This document shows, one piece after another, positions 9,801-17,829 of a DNA stretch of 64,000 nt. This DNA is from JAUWOY01 sp034431315 (GTDB lineage: Bacteria; Chloroflexota; Anaerolineae; VGOG01). The notes below the pieces were generated by a model. The model had not been told where the DNA came from and did not search any database. It saw only the letters and a list, made by a program, of their open reading frames with translations. Positions within the stretch are counted from its first letter, which is position 1. Each line of letters begins with the position of its first letter. The position numbers and the translations under genes are program-made. Location: contig DAOUDK010000119.1 in NCBI GenBank assembly GCA_034431315.1, positions 1 to 64,000 on the forward strand, read 5' to 3'.

Positions 9801-10058
9801 CTGCACCTCGACCTGGAAATCGCCTCGCCCCCCCCGAAGCTGCGTCACCTCAGCCTGGGTGAGCAACTTGATGTTCGGGTGTTTAACCGCTTCCAGTAGC
9901 CTGGACGCCAGAAGGTGCTGAGACATCCCGGCGCCATCGCCTCCTAAAAAGGGCGATCCCTCCACCAGGTAAACTTCCAGGCCCGAATTGGCCAGGTCAA
10001 GGGCGGCCTGCACGCCAGCCGTGCTACCGCCCACGATCAATACCGCTCTAGACGTCAT
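6852..10058 (-). CDS. Giant HdrA-like / glutamate-synthase-beta-like flavoprotein fusion
   Basis: This 1068-aa cytoplasmic protein combines several redox modules. Residues 1-110 are an HdrA-type FAD start (LIVGGSTAG) plus one [4Fe-4S] set (Cys97/100/103/107). A GltD-like module at about 140-590 has the Cys-rich N-terminal motifs, a FAD site IVGSGPAGLTAA (255-266) and an NAD(P)H site VIGGGNVAIDSA (388-399). A six-Cys region spans 621-637. A second HdrA-like half (712-930) follows, then two ferredoxin motifs at 997-1007 and 1031-1041. The HdrA segment carrying the Cys/Sec pair is absent after the first FAD motif. Four micro-repeat peptides (217-252, 497-510, 798-815, 932-964) are inserted in frame. 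I infer NAD(P)H input or output for the Hdr system. It follows korC by 28 nt. Confidence 0.85.
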   Translation of the reverse strand: MTSRAVLIVGGSTAGVQAALDLANSGLEVYLVEGSPFLGGDGAGMSQHLLASRLLEAVKHPNIKLLTQAEVTQLRGGRGDFQVEVQQHPRYVDLTRCTACGECVPVCPVTVQLDAEKAIYKPDNAVPSIFVIAKRGPAPCKVACPAGIHVQGYVALIAQGKFAEALALIREAIPFPGICGRVCHHPCEAACLRAEHDQPIAIEYLKRFVADWETRQGSKLKAQSSKFQLPTSNFQSPISNLQPPTSNLQLPTKIAIVGSGPAGLTAACFLAREGHPVTVFEALPVPGGMMAVGIPDYRLPRDVLQSEIEAIEDLGVEIRPNTTVGPNGDLSLDDLRKDYDAVFVAVGAHGSRRLNVEGEDLDGVLHGVDFLRKVNLGHEVAVGEKVLVIGGGNVAIDSAMVARRLGGRQVAILYRRSREEMPADSWEIEEAEEEGIAFQFLTTPTRVLGENGQATGLQCLRMELGKPDESGRRRPVPIPGSEFTVEADTVIVAIGQVLEVGSWKLEVGNWIAVDPLTLATDVPGVFAGGDAVTGPATVIEAIAAGKRAAESIARYLRGEDVVAGRALWPPDISGIEYYTPPIVEPEARAPMPKLSLAERVGFAETNLGFSEEEAVAEAERCISCGVCSECLECVKVCEPQAIDHNAQGKCLSLDVAAVILADGRQQQGVYSVEPEDVLGASAIAARVMADLAVYRTFPPAPSFPLPSPTPSRIGVFVCRCGGEIGDVVDVDAVVGEIRRLPGVAFASNIPFACHEEGAKAIQQAIAEENLDRAVLAACSCCSLDQVCDSCTSQRVRCKLQTSNVKRETSNVKRQMAAGFEFVNIREQCAWVHADVPDKATAKARDIVASAVAKVRQDETRARGVVSLDKSVLVVGNGIAGAVCADALTAQRFRVFRSEAPLLSVSGSLGNFTAVMSESGAELKVGAIVLAPTGELEVGSWSLKVGGLGIFPPISNLQSPISNPEVWGLATASRIAALLGKGWAVVEPVAAQVDPARCRACGTCQEICEFRAIRVRENGRGVLVAQVDQAACRGCGTCAAHCPSGAITAGYSTDRQIEAMLAELVGCSG
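7167..7265. repeat. In-frame micro-repeat in HdrA/GltD fusion (C-terminal)
   Basis: TTGGAGATTGGAGATTGG-like units and their complement encode residues 932-964, including ISNLQSPISN. Confidence 0.75.
7614..7667. repeat. In-frame micro-repeat in HdrA/GltD fusion (TTTGACG units)
   Basis: Seven-base TTTGACG/TTTCACG units encode residues 798-815 (TSNVKRETSNVKR) inside the second HdrA half. Confidence 0.75.
8529..8570. repeat. In-frame micro-repeat in GltD module
   Basis: CCAACTTCCAACTTCCAACC-like units encode residues 497-510 (LEVGSWKLEVGNW). Confidence 0.7.
9303..9410. repeat. In-frame micro-repeat linking HdrA and GltD modules
   Basis: About 108 nt of TTGGAGG/TTGGAGA/TTGGAAG units, then GAGCTTT units, encode residues 217-252 directly before the GltD FAD motif. 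Confidence 0.8.
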
Positions 10059-10086
10059 AGCGTCTCCAAAATCCGCTTATCCGCTG

Positions 10087-10629
10087 TCAATCCGCTGCGC
10101 TCTCATACTCGTAGCCCATCTGAAAAGCTTTCAAATTCAACTCCTCGGTCCCCTTGGGGACTGAAGTACGAACTGCCTCTCGCATGGCCTCCACGGAGAC
10201 CACATCGGTCACAGCAGCGAAGAAGCCCAGCATGACGATATTGGCCACGATCTTCCGCCCCAACTCCTCGGCCAGGCGCGTGGCCGGGACCGAGAGCAGC
10301 TTCACATCGCCAGTTGTCTCACCCGTCTCCACCAGGTCCTGGTCAACGATGAGCAAAGCCCCTTTTCTCAGATCTGGAGCGTACTTATTGTAGGCCTCCT
10401 GCGACATCACGACTAGAATGGCCGGGTCAGTGAGGTGAGGGTAGCTAATGGTCTCGTCGGAGATGATCACTTGAGCGCTGCAGGCCCCGCCCCGCGACTC
10501 AGGGCCATAGCTCTGGGTGAAGGTGGCCTGTTTCTTATCGTGGATGGCCGCCGCCTTGCCCACTATGTAGCCAGAGAGAATGATGCCCTGACCTCCAAAG
10601 CCGGTTAAGCGAATTTCTGTTCGACTCAT
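10087..10629 (-). CDS. korC: 2-oxoacid:ferredoxin oxidoreductase, gamma subunit
   Basis: This 180-aa subunit is part of the 2-oxoglutarate (or related 2-oxoacid) ferredoxin oxidoreductase. The family opening TEIRLTGFGGQGIILSG is present, as is TQSYGPESRGGACSAQV. ATG 10629 is chosen because GGAGGAATC lies directly upstream; the longer open frame to 10692 would add 21 residues without similarity. With KorA, KorB and KorD it forms the full four-subunit set, all on one strand. The 115-nt gap upstream carries an inverted repeat, so korC may be transcribed less tightly with korB. Confidence 0.92.
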   Translation of the reverse strand: MSRTEIRLTGFGGQGIILSGYIVGKAAAIHDKKQATFTQSYGPESRGGACSAQVIISDETISYPHLTDPAILVVMSQEAYNKYAPDLRKGALLIVDQDLVETGETTGDVKLLSVPATRLAEELGRKIVANIVMLGFFAAVTDVVSVEAMREAVRTSVPKGTEELNLKAFQMGYEYESAAD

Positions 10630-10661
10630 GATTCCTCCGTTCCAGTTAGCTACTGGAGTCT

Positions 10662-10718
10662 GTAGTAGCGACTTTAGTCGCTTTGGCTCCATTGTGGACG
10701 ACTGAAGTCGTCACTACG
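10662..10718. repeat. Imperfect inverted repeat between korB and korC
   Basis: GTAGTAGCGACTTTAGTCGC (10662-10681) faces GACGACTGAAGTCGTCACTA (10698-10717), giving a long hairpin with a short loop. It looks like a small dispersed palindromic element rather than a terminator, as no T-run follows. Confidence 0.6.
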
Positions 10719-10744
10719 AAGAAAAAACGCCAGTGTCCAGGCAG

Positions 10745-11614
10745 CTATCCAATACTCTTGGCTAATGCGTCACTGCTATAATCGAGAAAAGTAGGCTTCT
10801 CGATGTCCACAAACACCCCTTCGACTATCTCCCCGTGCAGCCCAATTCCGACTTCCTTGGGATCGATGCCGTGTTTTATGACACCCTTGTCATGGTAGTA
10901 TTGCATCTGGGCCAGGCCTGTGCGCTGCTTGTTCCAGCGGCCATATAAGATGGGACAGGGAGAGATGACTTCCAAGAAACTGAACCCCCTTTTCTGTAGC
11001 GCCTCAAGCATGGACTTCTCAAGTCGCCGCACGTGAAGGGCCGTCCAGCGAGCCACGTACACCGCGCCACTGGCCGCAGCCAGGTAGGGAAGGTTGAAAG
11101 GGTGCTCGAAGCTGCCATAGGGTGAAGTGCTGGTCATAGCCCCTACAGGCGTGGTCGGCCCCGCCTGCCCGCCGGTCATGCCATAATTGAAGTTGTTGAC
11201 GCAAATAACAGTCATGTTGACGTTGCGGCGAGCGGCGTGGATAAAGTGATTGCCGCCGATGGCGATCAGGTCGCCGTCGCCACTGAAGACCACCACTTTA
11301 AGCTCCGGATTGGCCAGCTTCAGCCCGGTGGCGAAGGGGATCGCTCGCCCGTGGGTGGTGTGGAAGGAATCCAGCTTGACGTAGCCAGCAACCCGCCCCG
11401 TGCAGCCGATCCCTGAGACCACCGCTACCTTGTCCAAATCCAACCCCGACTTCTGGAGGGCCTTGATAAAACAGGTCAAAGCTATGCCGATGCCACAACC
11501 AGCGCACCAGATGTGGGGCAGGCGGTCCTCTCGTAACAGATAGTCCATGGGATGACTATCGGGTTTCGAGTTTCGGGTTTCGGGTTTCGGGTTCATTGTC
11601 TGCTCGTTGCTCAT
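10745..11614 (-). CDS. korB: 2-oxoacid:ferredoxin oxidoreductase, beta (TPP) subunit
   Basis: This 289-aa subunit binds thiamine pyrophosphate. IWCAGCGIGIA near the N-terminus and the TPP motif from GDGDLIAIGGNH to NNFNYGMTGGQ are clear. The start is ATG 11614: it follows GGAGGGCAGCGCG and overlaps the korA stop (ATGA), indicating translational coupling. The first about 20 residues (NPKPETRNSKP) come from a TTTCGGG micro-repeat, so the family N-terminus really begins at MDYLLREDRLPHIW. If that Met (about 11549) is the real start, the repeat is 5' leader instead. The reaction is reversible oxidative decarboxylation of a 2-oxoacid to acyl-CoA with ferredoxin reduction. Confidence 0.93.
   Translation of the reverse strand: MSNEQTMNPKPETRNSKPDSHPMDYLLREDRLPHIWCAGCGIGIALTCFIKALQKSGLDLDKVAVVSGIGCTGRVAGYVKLDSFHTTHGRAIPFATGLKLANPELKVVVFSGDGDLIAIGGNHFIHAARRNVNMTVICVNNFNYGMTGGQAGPTTPVGAMTSTSPYGSFEHPFNLPYLAAASGAVYVARWTALHVRRLEKSMLEALQKRGFSFLEVISPCPILYGRWNKQRTGLAQMQYYHDKGVIKHGIDPKEVGIGLHGEIVEGVFVDIEKPTFLDYSSDALAKSIG
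11560..11596. repeat. Micro-repeat at korB 5' end
   Basis: GGGTTTCGAGTTTCGGGTTT-type units encode or precede the korB N-terminus. Confidence 0.7.
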
Positions 11615-12762
11615 CGCGCTGCCCTCCGAATCGCTTCCAGCACATCCTCTGGTTTGTGGATGCCGCCGCCGGCGTGGCCGACCAGGATTGCCTCGGCCTG
11701 ACCAGCAGCGCAACGCTCCACTTCCAGGACGATCTGGCCGTAGTTCAACTCTGGCACCACGAAAGCCTTCACCTCCCTGGCCAACTGTCTGATCCGCTCC
11801 TCAGGAAAGGGCCAGACCGTGATCAGCCGCAAAGTGCCCACCTTTATACCTTCCCTTCGGGCCAATTCAACCGGCCAGAGGGCCGTGCGAGCGGAGATGC
11901 CATAGGAGCAAACCACCACCTCAGCGTCCTCTAAGCCATCCTCCTCGAGTTGGATTATGTCGTCCTTGTTCCTCCTGATCTTCTCGACCAGGCGGTAGAT
12001 CAATCTCTCCTGGGTTTCGGCATCCATGCCAGGGTAGCCACGCTCGTCGTGGGTAAGTCCCGTTATGTGGAAGCGGTAGCCTTCGCCAGCATTGGCCATA
12101 GGGGGCACGAGATCGTCGCCGGCCTCATAGGGCAAATATTCATCGGGCGGGACAGTGGGCTTGCGGCGCGAAAAGGTCTCGATCTCTTCTGGCGGGGGAA
12201 TGACCACCTTCTCCGTCATGTGCCCCACTTCAGCATCGGTCATGACCAGCACCGGGGTGCGGTATTTCTCAGAGAGGTTGAAGGCGCGGATGGTCAAATC
12301 GAAAAGCTCTTGCGGGGAACTGGGAACCAGGGCGATGATCTCGTAGGGGCCATGCGAGCCCCAGCGGGCTTGCATCATATCGCCCTGCGCTACCAGAGTA
12401 GGCAACCCCGTGGATGGGCCGCCCCGCTGCACGTTCACCAGCACACAAGGGGTCTCGGTCATGATCCCCAGGCCCAGGTTCTCCATCATCAAGCTGAACC
12501 CGGGGCCCGAGGTGGCCGTCATGGACTTGACCCCGCCCCACGAAGCTCCCAGCACGGAGATCATGGAGGCCAATTCATCCTCCATCTGGATGTAGGTCCC
12601 CCCCACCTGAGGCATTCGTGCCGCCATGCGCTCGGCAACCTCTGTGGCCGGAGTGATGGGGTAGCCGCCAAAGAAACGGCAACCGGCGGAGATAGCACCC
12701 TCGGCGCAGGCAACGTCGCCCATCATGAAGAACTCACCAGTCAGAACCCCATCTCTGTTCAC
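11611..12762 (-). CDS. korA: 2-oxoacid:ferredoxin oxidoreductase, alpha subunit
   Basis: This 383-aa subunit shows the KorA/PorA pattern: GDVACAEGAISAGCRFFGGY, YPITPATEVAE, ATSGPGFSLMMENLG and VQRGGPSTGLPT. It starts with GTG 12762, overlapping the korD stop (GTGA), and ends overlapping the korB start (ATGA), so D-A-B form a tightly coupled operon. The neighbouring sucCD genes favour 2-oxoglutarate as substrate, giving succinyl-CoA for substrate-level phosphorylation, but other 2-oxoacids remain possible. Confidence 0.94.
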   Translation of the reverse strand: MNRDGVLTGEFFMMGDVACAEGAISAGCRFFGGYPITPATEVAERMAARMPQVGGTYIQMEDELASMISVLGASWGGVKSMTATSGPGFSLMMENLGLGIMTETPCVLVNVQRGGPSTGLPTLVAQGDMMQARWGSHGPYEIIALVPSSPQELFDLTIRAFNLSEKYRTPVLVMTDAEVGHMTEKVVIPPPEEIETFSRRKPTVPPDEYLPYEAGDDLVPPMANAGEGYRFHITGLTHDERGYPGMDAETQERLIYRLVEKIRRNKDDIIQLEEDGLEDAEVVVCSYGISARTALWPVELARREGIKVGTLRLITVWPFPEERIRQLAREVKAFVVPELNYGQIVLEVERCAAGQAEAILVGHAGGGIHKPEDVLEAIRRAAR

Positions 12763-13031
12763 GGTACCGTCACCTCCTCTACTTCATTCAAGTAGATGGC
12801 AAACTCGGGACAGAGCATCTCGCAAAGACCGCAGTTGACACAAGCCTCCTCGTCTTTGACGCGAGGTAGGTGATAGCCCTTGGCGTTGAACTCCTCAGAT
12901 ATCTCCAGCACGTGGCGCGGACAGTATTCCACGCAGAAATTACAACCCTTGCACCGTTCCCTCAAAATGTGGATTCGACCACGAGGAATCTCCTGTTGCT
13001 CGATATCCAGCGGCTTTCGCCAATACTTCAC
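12759..13031 (-). CDS. korD: 2-oxoacid:ferredoxin oxidoreductase, delta (ferredoxin) subunit
   Basis: This 90-aa two-cluster ferredoxin subunit has CKGCNFCVEYCP and CVNCGLCEMLCP, two classical CxxCxxCxxxCP motifs. The start is GTG 13031, preceded by GGGAGGGTGAA. It is the first gene of the kor operon and overlaps korA by 3 nt. Its clusters should carry electrons out of the TPP enzyme towards free ferredoxin or the Hdr proteins downstream. Confidence 0.93.
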   Translation of the reverse strand: MKYWRKPLDIEQQEIPRGRIHILRERCKGCNFCVEYCPRHVLEISEEFNAKGYHLPRVKDEEACVNCGLCEMLCPEFAIYLNEVEEVTVP

Positions 13032-13078
13032 TTCACCCTCCCGTTATCACGTCTTTCCTGCCCACTTAGCGAACAAAA

Positions 13079-13107
13079 GCGGGGGAACTCCGGAGCGCAT
13101 CCCCCGC
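13079..13107 (-). terminator. Intrinsic terminator after sucD
   Basis: An 8-bp stem (GCGGGGGA/TCCCCCGC) encloses a 13-nt loop and is followed on the minus strand by TTTTGTT. It separates the suc operon from korD. The rest of 13032-13189 holds the korD ribosome site and no gene. Confidence 0.7.
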
Positions 13108-13189
13108 CAAACTCGCCGTCTGTCCCTTCAGAAAGCTGTGACATTTTTCTCATCCTGGCGCAAAAGTATAGCACTCTCCTCTAGTTTTG

Positions 13190-14050
13190 TCAAGAAAACA
13201 ATAGGTCAGGTATCTCGCCGGGGTAGCGAGCCACCTTCACGCCGACCGCTTCCAGGGCCGCGATCTTCTCCGCCGCCGTGCCCGTGCCACCCTGGATGAT
13301 GGCTCCGGCGTGGCCCATGCGCTTGCCCGGCGGGGCGGTTCTTCCCGCGATGAAGGCGACCACAGGCTTGGTCATTTTGCTGGCTACGAAATCAGCCGCC
13401 CGCTCCTCATCCGTGCCCCCTATCTCGCCGATGAGCACCACTTTTTCGGTGGCCGCATCCTCCTCGAATAGCATCAGTATGTCTATGAAATCAGAGCCGG
13501 GAATGGGGTCGCCGCCGATGCCTACGCAGGTGGACTGGCCCAGGCCGTGCGCGGTCAGGTCGTAGACCACTTCGTAGGTCAAAGTGCCGCTGCGGGAGAC
13601 CACGCCTACCGACCCCGGCTGGTGGATGTGGCCGGGCATGATGCCCACCTTGGTCTCGCCGGGGGTGATCAGGCCGGGACAGTTGGGACCGATCAGGCGC
13701 GCCCCCCGCTGATCCAGATATGCCTTCACCTTTATCATATCCAGGGTCGGTATCCCCTCGGTGATGCAGACGATGAGGGAGATGCCTGCGTCGGCGGCCT
13801 CGTAGATGGCGTCCGGCGCAAAGCGGGCCGGCACGTAGATGATGGACGTGTTGGCACCGGTCGTCTCCACAGCCTCCTTGACCGTATTGAAGACCGGCAC
13901 GCCGGCCACTTCCATCCCGCCCTTGCCCGGCGTCACCCCGGCCACCACCTTGGTGCCGTAGTCCAGCATCTGGCGGGTGTGAAACTCACCTTCGCGTCCG
14001 GTGATGCCCTGGACTAAGAGACGAGTGTTTGTGTCAACCAGTATGCTCAT
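13190..14050 (-). CDS. sucD: Succinyl-CoA synthetase (ADP-forming), alpha subunit
   Basis: This 286-aa protein is a normal-length SucD. The CoA-binding start ([16 protein letters not shown]), [21 protein letters not shown] and the phospho-His loop [16 protein letters not shown] are all present. ATG 14050 follows GAGGAGCTTC. With SucC it interconverts succinyl-CoA and succinate with ATP. Its place next to the kor genes suggests one pathway, 2-oxoglutarate to succinyl-CoA to succinate or the reverse. A HIT gene separates it from sucC, which is unusual. Confidence 0.95.
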   Translation of the reverse strand: MSILVDTNTRLLVQGITGREGEFHTRQMLDYGTKVVAGVTPGKGGMEVAGVPVFNTVKEAVETTGANTSIIYVPARFAPDAIYEAADAGISLIVCITEGIPTLDMIKVKAYLDQRGARLIGPNCPGLITPGETKVGIMPGHIHQPGSVGVVSRSGTLTYEVVYDLTAHGLGQSTCVGIGGDPIPGSDFIDILMLFEEDAATEKVVLIGEIGGTDEERAADFVASKMTKPVVAFIAGRTAPPGKRMGHAGAIIQGGTGTAAEKIAALEAVGVKVARYPGEIPDLLFS

Positions 14051-14068
14051 TAAAGAAGCTCCTCAGTT

Positions 14069-14485
14069 TTATTCTTTCGCTATCTCGCGGCGGATCTTGG
14101 CCGCCACCGCCTCAATGGCCATCGTCATTCTCACCTCCGATGGCCGGGCCAGGCGGAGCCCGTCGCCGTACCACCGGGGGATGATGTGCATGTGGAAGTG
14201 GAAGACCTCTTGCCCCCCTGCACGTTCGTTGCTCTGGACCAGGTTCATCCCGTCGGGCTGCAGCGCCATCTTGACCGCCCTGGCTACTTTCACCGTCGTT
14301 CTCATCACCGCCGCCGCCGTCTCCCTGTCCAGCTCGTAAATGTCGCGCACGTGCCGCTTGGGGATGATCAGGGTGTGGCCGGGATTGGCCGGGTTGATGT
14401 CCATGAAGGCCAATGTTTCATCGTCTTCAAAGACCGTCTCGGCGGGAGCCCGGCCCTCAATGATGTCGCAGAAGATACACTCCAC
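14069..14485 (-). CDS. HIT-family nucleotide hydrolase/transferase
   Basis: This 138-aa protein is a standard bacterial HIT (Hint-like) protein. It begins ECIFCDIIEGRAPA, has NPGHTLIIPKRH, and ends with the histidine triad in HFHMHIIPRW. HIT proteins hydrolyse nucleoside phosphoramidates or dinucleotides. The start is GTG 14485 with an AAAGGA site about 10 nt upstream. It sits between sucC and sucD, 18 nt before sucD, so it is probably co-transcribed with them; no functional link is known to me. Confidence 0.9.
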   Translation of the reverse strand: MECIFCDIIEGRAPAETVFEDDETLAFMDINPANPGHTLIIPKRHVRDIYELDRETAAAVMRTTVKVARAVKMALQPDGMNLVQSNERAGGQEVFHFHMHIIPRWYGDGLRLARPSEVRMTMAIEAVAAKIRREIAKE

Positions 14486-14499
14486 TATCGCTCATCCTT

Positions 14500-14531
14500 T
14501 GGATTTTGAGCTTTGAACTTTGGATTTTGCA
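14500..14531. repeat. Micro-repeat between sucC and HIT gene
   Basis: GGATTTTGAGCTTTGAACTT-type units fill the short gap. Confidence 0.55.
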
Positions 14532-14532
14532 A

Positions 14533-15681
14533 TTATGTCTGCTCTCCATAGGCGAACGCAGCCGCCACCGCTTTCTGGGCTGCCTCTTCCAAAGTAGCAG
14601 CGGTTATCATCTTGGCTTCAGCCAGAATTGCTCTGCCTTCCTCCTCGTTGGTGCCCACCAGGCGAGCAACCATGGGCACATCGGTCGGCACTTCGTCCAG
14701 GGCGGCCAAAATCCCCCTCGCCACCTCGTCGCAGCGGGTGATGCCGCCGAAGATGTTGAAGAGCACGGCCTGGACGTTTTCATCCGAGAGGATGAGGCGC
14801 AAGGCAGCCGCCACCTTGTCGGCTTTGGCCCCGCCGCCAATGTCCAGGAAGTTGGCCGGCGCGCCGCCGTAGAGCTTGGTGAGGTCCATGGTGGCCATAG
14901 CCAGCCCCGCCCCGTTGACCATGCAGCCGATGCTCCCGTCGAGCTGGACGTAGCTGATGCCGTATCCCCGCGCCTCGCGCTCCGCTGGCGTCTCCTCCTC
15001 CAGGTCGCGCATCTCGGCCAGCTCCGGGTGGCGGAAGAGGGCGTTGTCGTCCAAAAGCATCTTGGCATCTACGGCCAGCAGCGTCCTATCCCCAGTGACC
15101 ACCAGGGGATTGATCTCGGCCAGGGAGGCATCGCTCTTTGTGAAAGCAGTATATAGCTCTTTGGCCACCTTCAGGAAGCCCCGTATCAAATCGCTGTCCA
15201 GGCCGATTCCGTAGGCCACTCCTCGGACCTGGTAGCCCTGCAGGCCCAGGAAGGGATCAACAGTGACCTTGATGATCTTCTCTGGAGTCTGGCGGGCCAC
15301 CTCTTCGATCTCTATCCCGCCCTCGGACGAAGCCATCATCACCGGCCTCTTGGCCGCGCGGTCAATGACTATGCCCAGGTAGATTTCGCTGGCAATGTCG
15401 GCCGCCCCCTCAACCAGAACACTTCTAACGGGCAACCCCCTTATGTCCATAGCAAGGATTTGAGCAGCGATGGCTTCCGCTTCCTCAGGCGTCTCGGCCA
15501 ACTTGATGCCGCCCGCCTTTCCCCGCCCCCCCACCAGAACCTGGGCCTTTACGACCACCGGCTTGCCCAGTCGCTCGGCGATCTCCCGCGCCTCCTGGGG
15601 AGTGGTAGTCACTCCACCCTCCGGGACAGGTACGCCGTACTGGGCGAAGATGCTCTTAGATTGATACTCCTGAAGTTTCAA
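14533..15681 (-). CDS. sucC: Succinyl-CoA synthetase (ADP-forming), beta subunit
   Basis: This 382-aa protein has the ATP-grasp beta-subunit signature: [19 protein letters not shown] at the N-terminus, [32 protein letters not shown] and [14 protein letters not shown]. The start codon is TTG 15681, supported by GAGGAGGACAA immediately upstream and by the exact family N-terminus. It is first in the suc operon. The 130 nt before it (15682-15812) hold no gene that I can see. Confidence 0.94.
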   Translation of the reverse strand: MKLQEYQSKSIFAQYGVPVPEGGVTTTPQEAREIAERLGKPVVVKAQVLVGGRGKAGGIKLAETPEEAEAIAAQILAMDIRGLPVRSVLVEGAADIASEIYLGIVIDRAAKRPVMMASSEGGIEIEEVARQTPEKIIKVTVDPFLGLQGYQVRGVAYGIGLDSDLIRGFLKVAKELYTAFTKSDASLAEINPLVVTGDRTLLAVDAKMLLDDNALFRHPELAEMRDLEEETPAEREARGYGISYVQLDGSIGCMVNGAGLAMATMDLTKLYGGAPANFLDIGGGAKADKVAAALRLILSDENVQAVLFNIFGGITRCDEVARGILAALDEVPTDVPMVARLVGTNEEEGRAILAEAKMITAATLEEAAQKAVAAAFAYGEQT

Positions 15682-15812
15682 TTGTCCTCCTCACAATAAA
15701 GCCCCGCCATTGGCAGGACTCAAGATCACCCCAATTATACCACACTCGCCAGATTTTTCAAACCGACCGCCTTATCCACTCTGACTCCACATCGCAACCG
15801 CGTGCTCACGGC

Positions 15813-17786
15813 CTATGAGGAGATGAGGTACACTACTATGCGATAGGTTCCCTCCTCCCCCTCAATGATTGCAGAAGGGGCCAGGATTTGGGGGTAGAAT
15901 TGGCCGATCAACCGTGATAGCTCATCAATGGCCTGGGCAGGGTTGACAAATATGTACCCAACCTGGCCAGCTTGAACCTTAGCTGGCAAGACAGACTCCA
16001 TACTGCTCACGGCCTCGCCTCGTACAGTATGGCAAGCCCACGAGTAGTTGCTGGGTACGAACACATAGTCCAAGAGTTGGTGCTGATCCCATACGTAGAC
16101 ATACGTATCGGGTGTCAGGGATGCCACGTAGTTGCACAAGGCCAGGACCCTGTTTTGGTAGTGCCGTCTCACCTGAGGATCACTGACCTGCTGTTCGAAG
16201 AGCGTAGTGAAGTTGAGAACAAGGGCAGCGATAGCTAAGAACGCCAGAAAAGCGACAAACGATCTTTGCTCATTCTCACCCCAATGCCGATCTACCCAGC
16301 CACTGAGATCTCCTACCATAAATGAGATGAATATGAACACCAGGGGGATGAGGGTGCTAAAGCGCCCGATATACAGATTGGGCGGGAACGTGCCTACTAC
16401 CACTACAACGGCGATCCATAGCAGGAACCATAGTCGGTATGGCCGAAAGAACGTGAGAGCGCAATAGACAATGCTCAGGACAAACAGCACCCCGCTGACA
16501 GGATCCAGCATCGGTTCGCCAGGCAGGTTAAGAGCAGCGTAAGTTGCGCCCTTGTGGGTGAACATCAAGACAACCCCCTTAAGCCGGTCAAGGTGCTGCG
16601 GTGTAAAGGTTGGCAGCTCAATCCCACCGCCTTTGCCGGCCAGGTGTCTGGGGAACGCCTCGATGAAGAACCTGTCACCTTGTCCGATGGTGAGCGCCAG
16701 AAGGGGACCAGCAACTATCAAGAATGCCACAGCGAAAACGAGCGCGGGCTGCCAACTACGACCACAGATTCTACGGAGTCGCTCACGGAGCTCACCACGA
16801 CGTCGCATCTGGCTGATGACTGCTTTGAAAAACCTGCCCATGAAGAAAAGAATGACGAGAAATGGTATGACGCGATAGCCTGTGTACGCATAGAGCATAT
16901 ATCCAGAGATGATGCCGAGCCAGAAGAAGTATTTGGCGCCTTTTGTCTTGTCACTTTTTACAAATAGATAGAGAAGCAGAACCTCGAAGAAGATGGGCAA
17001 GAACAACTCGTCAGCAATCCGACTTACGACAGCGTGCCAGCGCGACACCGCCAGCAGGAAGGTTCCAAACAACGCAACTCTGTAATCCACTATTTCCCGC
17101 AGCAGGAAGTAGAAGAGAAGTACTGTCAGGCAGCCCAGGATGAGAAATGGCAGGCGGAGTGTCAGGGTGCTTTCACCCCATAGCGCGAAGGACAGGGCCG
17201 GCAGGTAGGTTGTCAGGGGAAACTCGAGGGTGCGGTAACCATGCCTCAGTGCCGCGAAGGCATTGCCCCCTGTTTGAGCTTCTTCAAAAGCTACCCCATT
17301 AGCAGGTGGGAAATAGCCAAAACGATAGAGCCTGAAGAAAAGGGCCACACCAAAGATCAAGCCCACCCACAGAATCTCCCAGCGGTGTGCTCGCAACTTG
17401 CGGCCCAGCGCTACAAGTGTCTGCCTTACCGGCCGAAATCGTGGCACACCACTACAAAAGGCCAGCCACAGACAGAACAGGCTCACAGCGTAGAACAATA
17501 CCGCTGTGTCGTAATACCTTCGGTCGTGATACAGCATCCATGAGCCACGGAGGGCCAGGGCAATGGAAGCAGCAAACAGGAATGTTCTGACTGTCAAGGA
17601 AACCCAAGAGCGACGCCGTCCCTTTGCCTCTCGACGATCCTTGCCTCTGGACCCCTCCGGCGCGGGCACTAGCAATGGCTCTTCTCCGACACCGGCTTCC
17701 TCCCGGTGTAACAGCCATCGCAGGAGCCACCTCCCCCCGACTATCAGGAGGAACAAACTCACCAACACCACCAGCTTCTTGCGCAT
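15813..17786 (-). CDS. GT-C-type polytopic membrane glycosyltransferase (ArnT/PMT-like)
   Basis: This roughly 657-aa membrane protein has two N-terminal hydrophobic segments, then a GT-C core with many transmembrane helices. The acidic pair expected in the first extracytoplasmic loop of PMT/ArnT enzymes appears as Glu-Glu in GVAFEEAQTG after LFFRLYRFGYFPP. A soluble region of about 120 residues ends the protein. I start it at ATG 17786 (MRKKLVV); GTG 17795, with an AGAGG site, is an alternative. Enzymes of this clan move sugars from polyprenyl-phosphate to lipids or proteins outside the membrane. It follows the NHL-bearing paralogue by about 40 nt. Substrate unknown. Confidence 0.75.
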   Translation of the reverse strand: MRKKLVVLVSLFLLIVGGRWLLRWLLHREEAGVGEEPLLVPAPEGSRGKDRREAKGRRRSWVSLTVRTFLFAASIALALRGSWMLYHDRRYYDTAVLFYAVSLFCLWLAFCSGVPRFRPVRQTLVALGRKLRAHRWEILWVGLIFGVALFFRLYRFGYFPPANGVAFEEAQTGGNAFAALRHGYRTLEFPLTTYLPALSFALWGESTLTLRLPFLILGCLTVLLFYFLLREIVDYRVALFGTFLLAVSRWHAVVSRIADELFLPIFFEVLLLYLFVKSDKTKGAKYFFWLGIISGYMLYAYTGYRVIPFLVILFFMGRFFKAVISQMRRRGELRERLRRICGRSWQPALVFAVAFLIVAGPLLALTIGQGDRFFIEAFPRHLAGKGGGIELPTFTPQHLDRLKGVVLMFTHKGATYAALNLPGEPMLDPVSGVLFVLSIVYCALTFFRPYRLWFLLWIAVVVVVGTFPPNLYIGRFSTLIPLVFIFISFMVGDLSGWVDRHWGENEQRSFVAFLAFLAIAALVLNFTTLFEQQVSDPQVRRHYQNRVLALCNYVASLTPDTYVYVWDQHQLLDYVFVPSNYSWACHTVRGEAVSSMESVLPAKVQAGQVGYIFVNPAQAIDELSRLIGQFYPQILAPSAIIEGEEGTYRIVVYLISS

Positions 17787-17829
17787 CCCCTTCACACGCA
17801 ACCTCTGCCTCTCACCTAGAAGCACCTCC

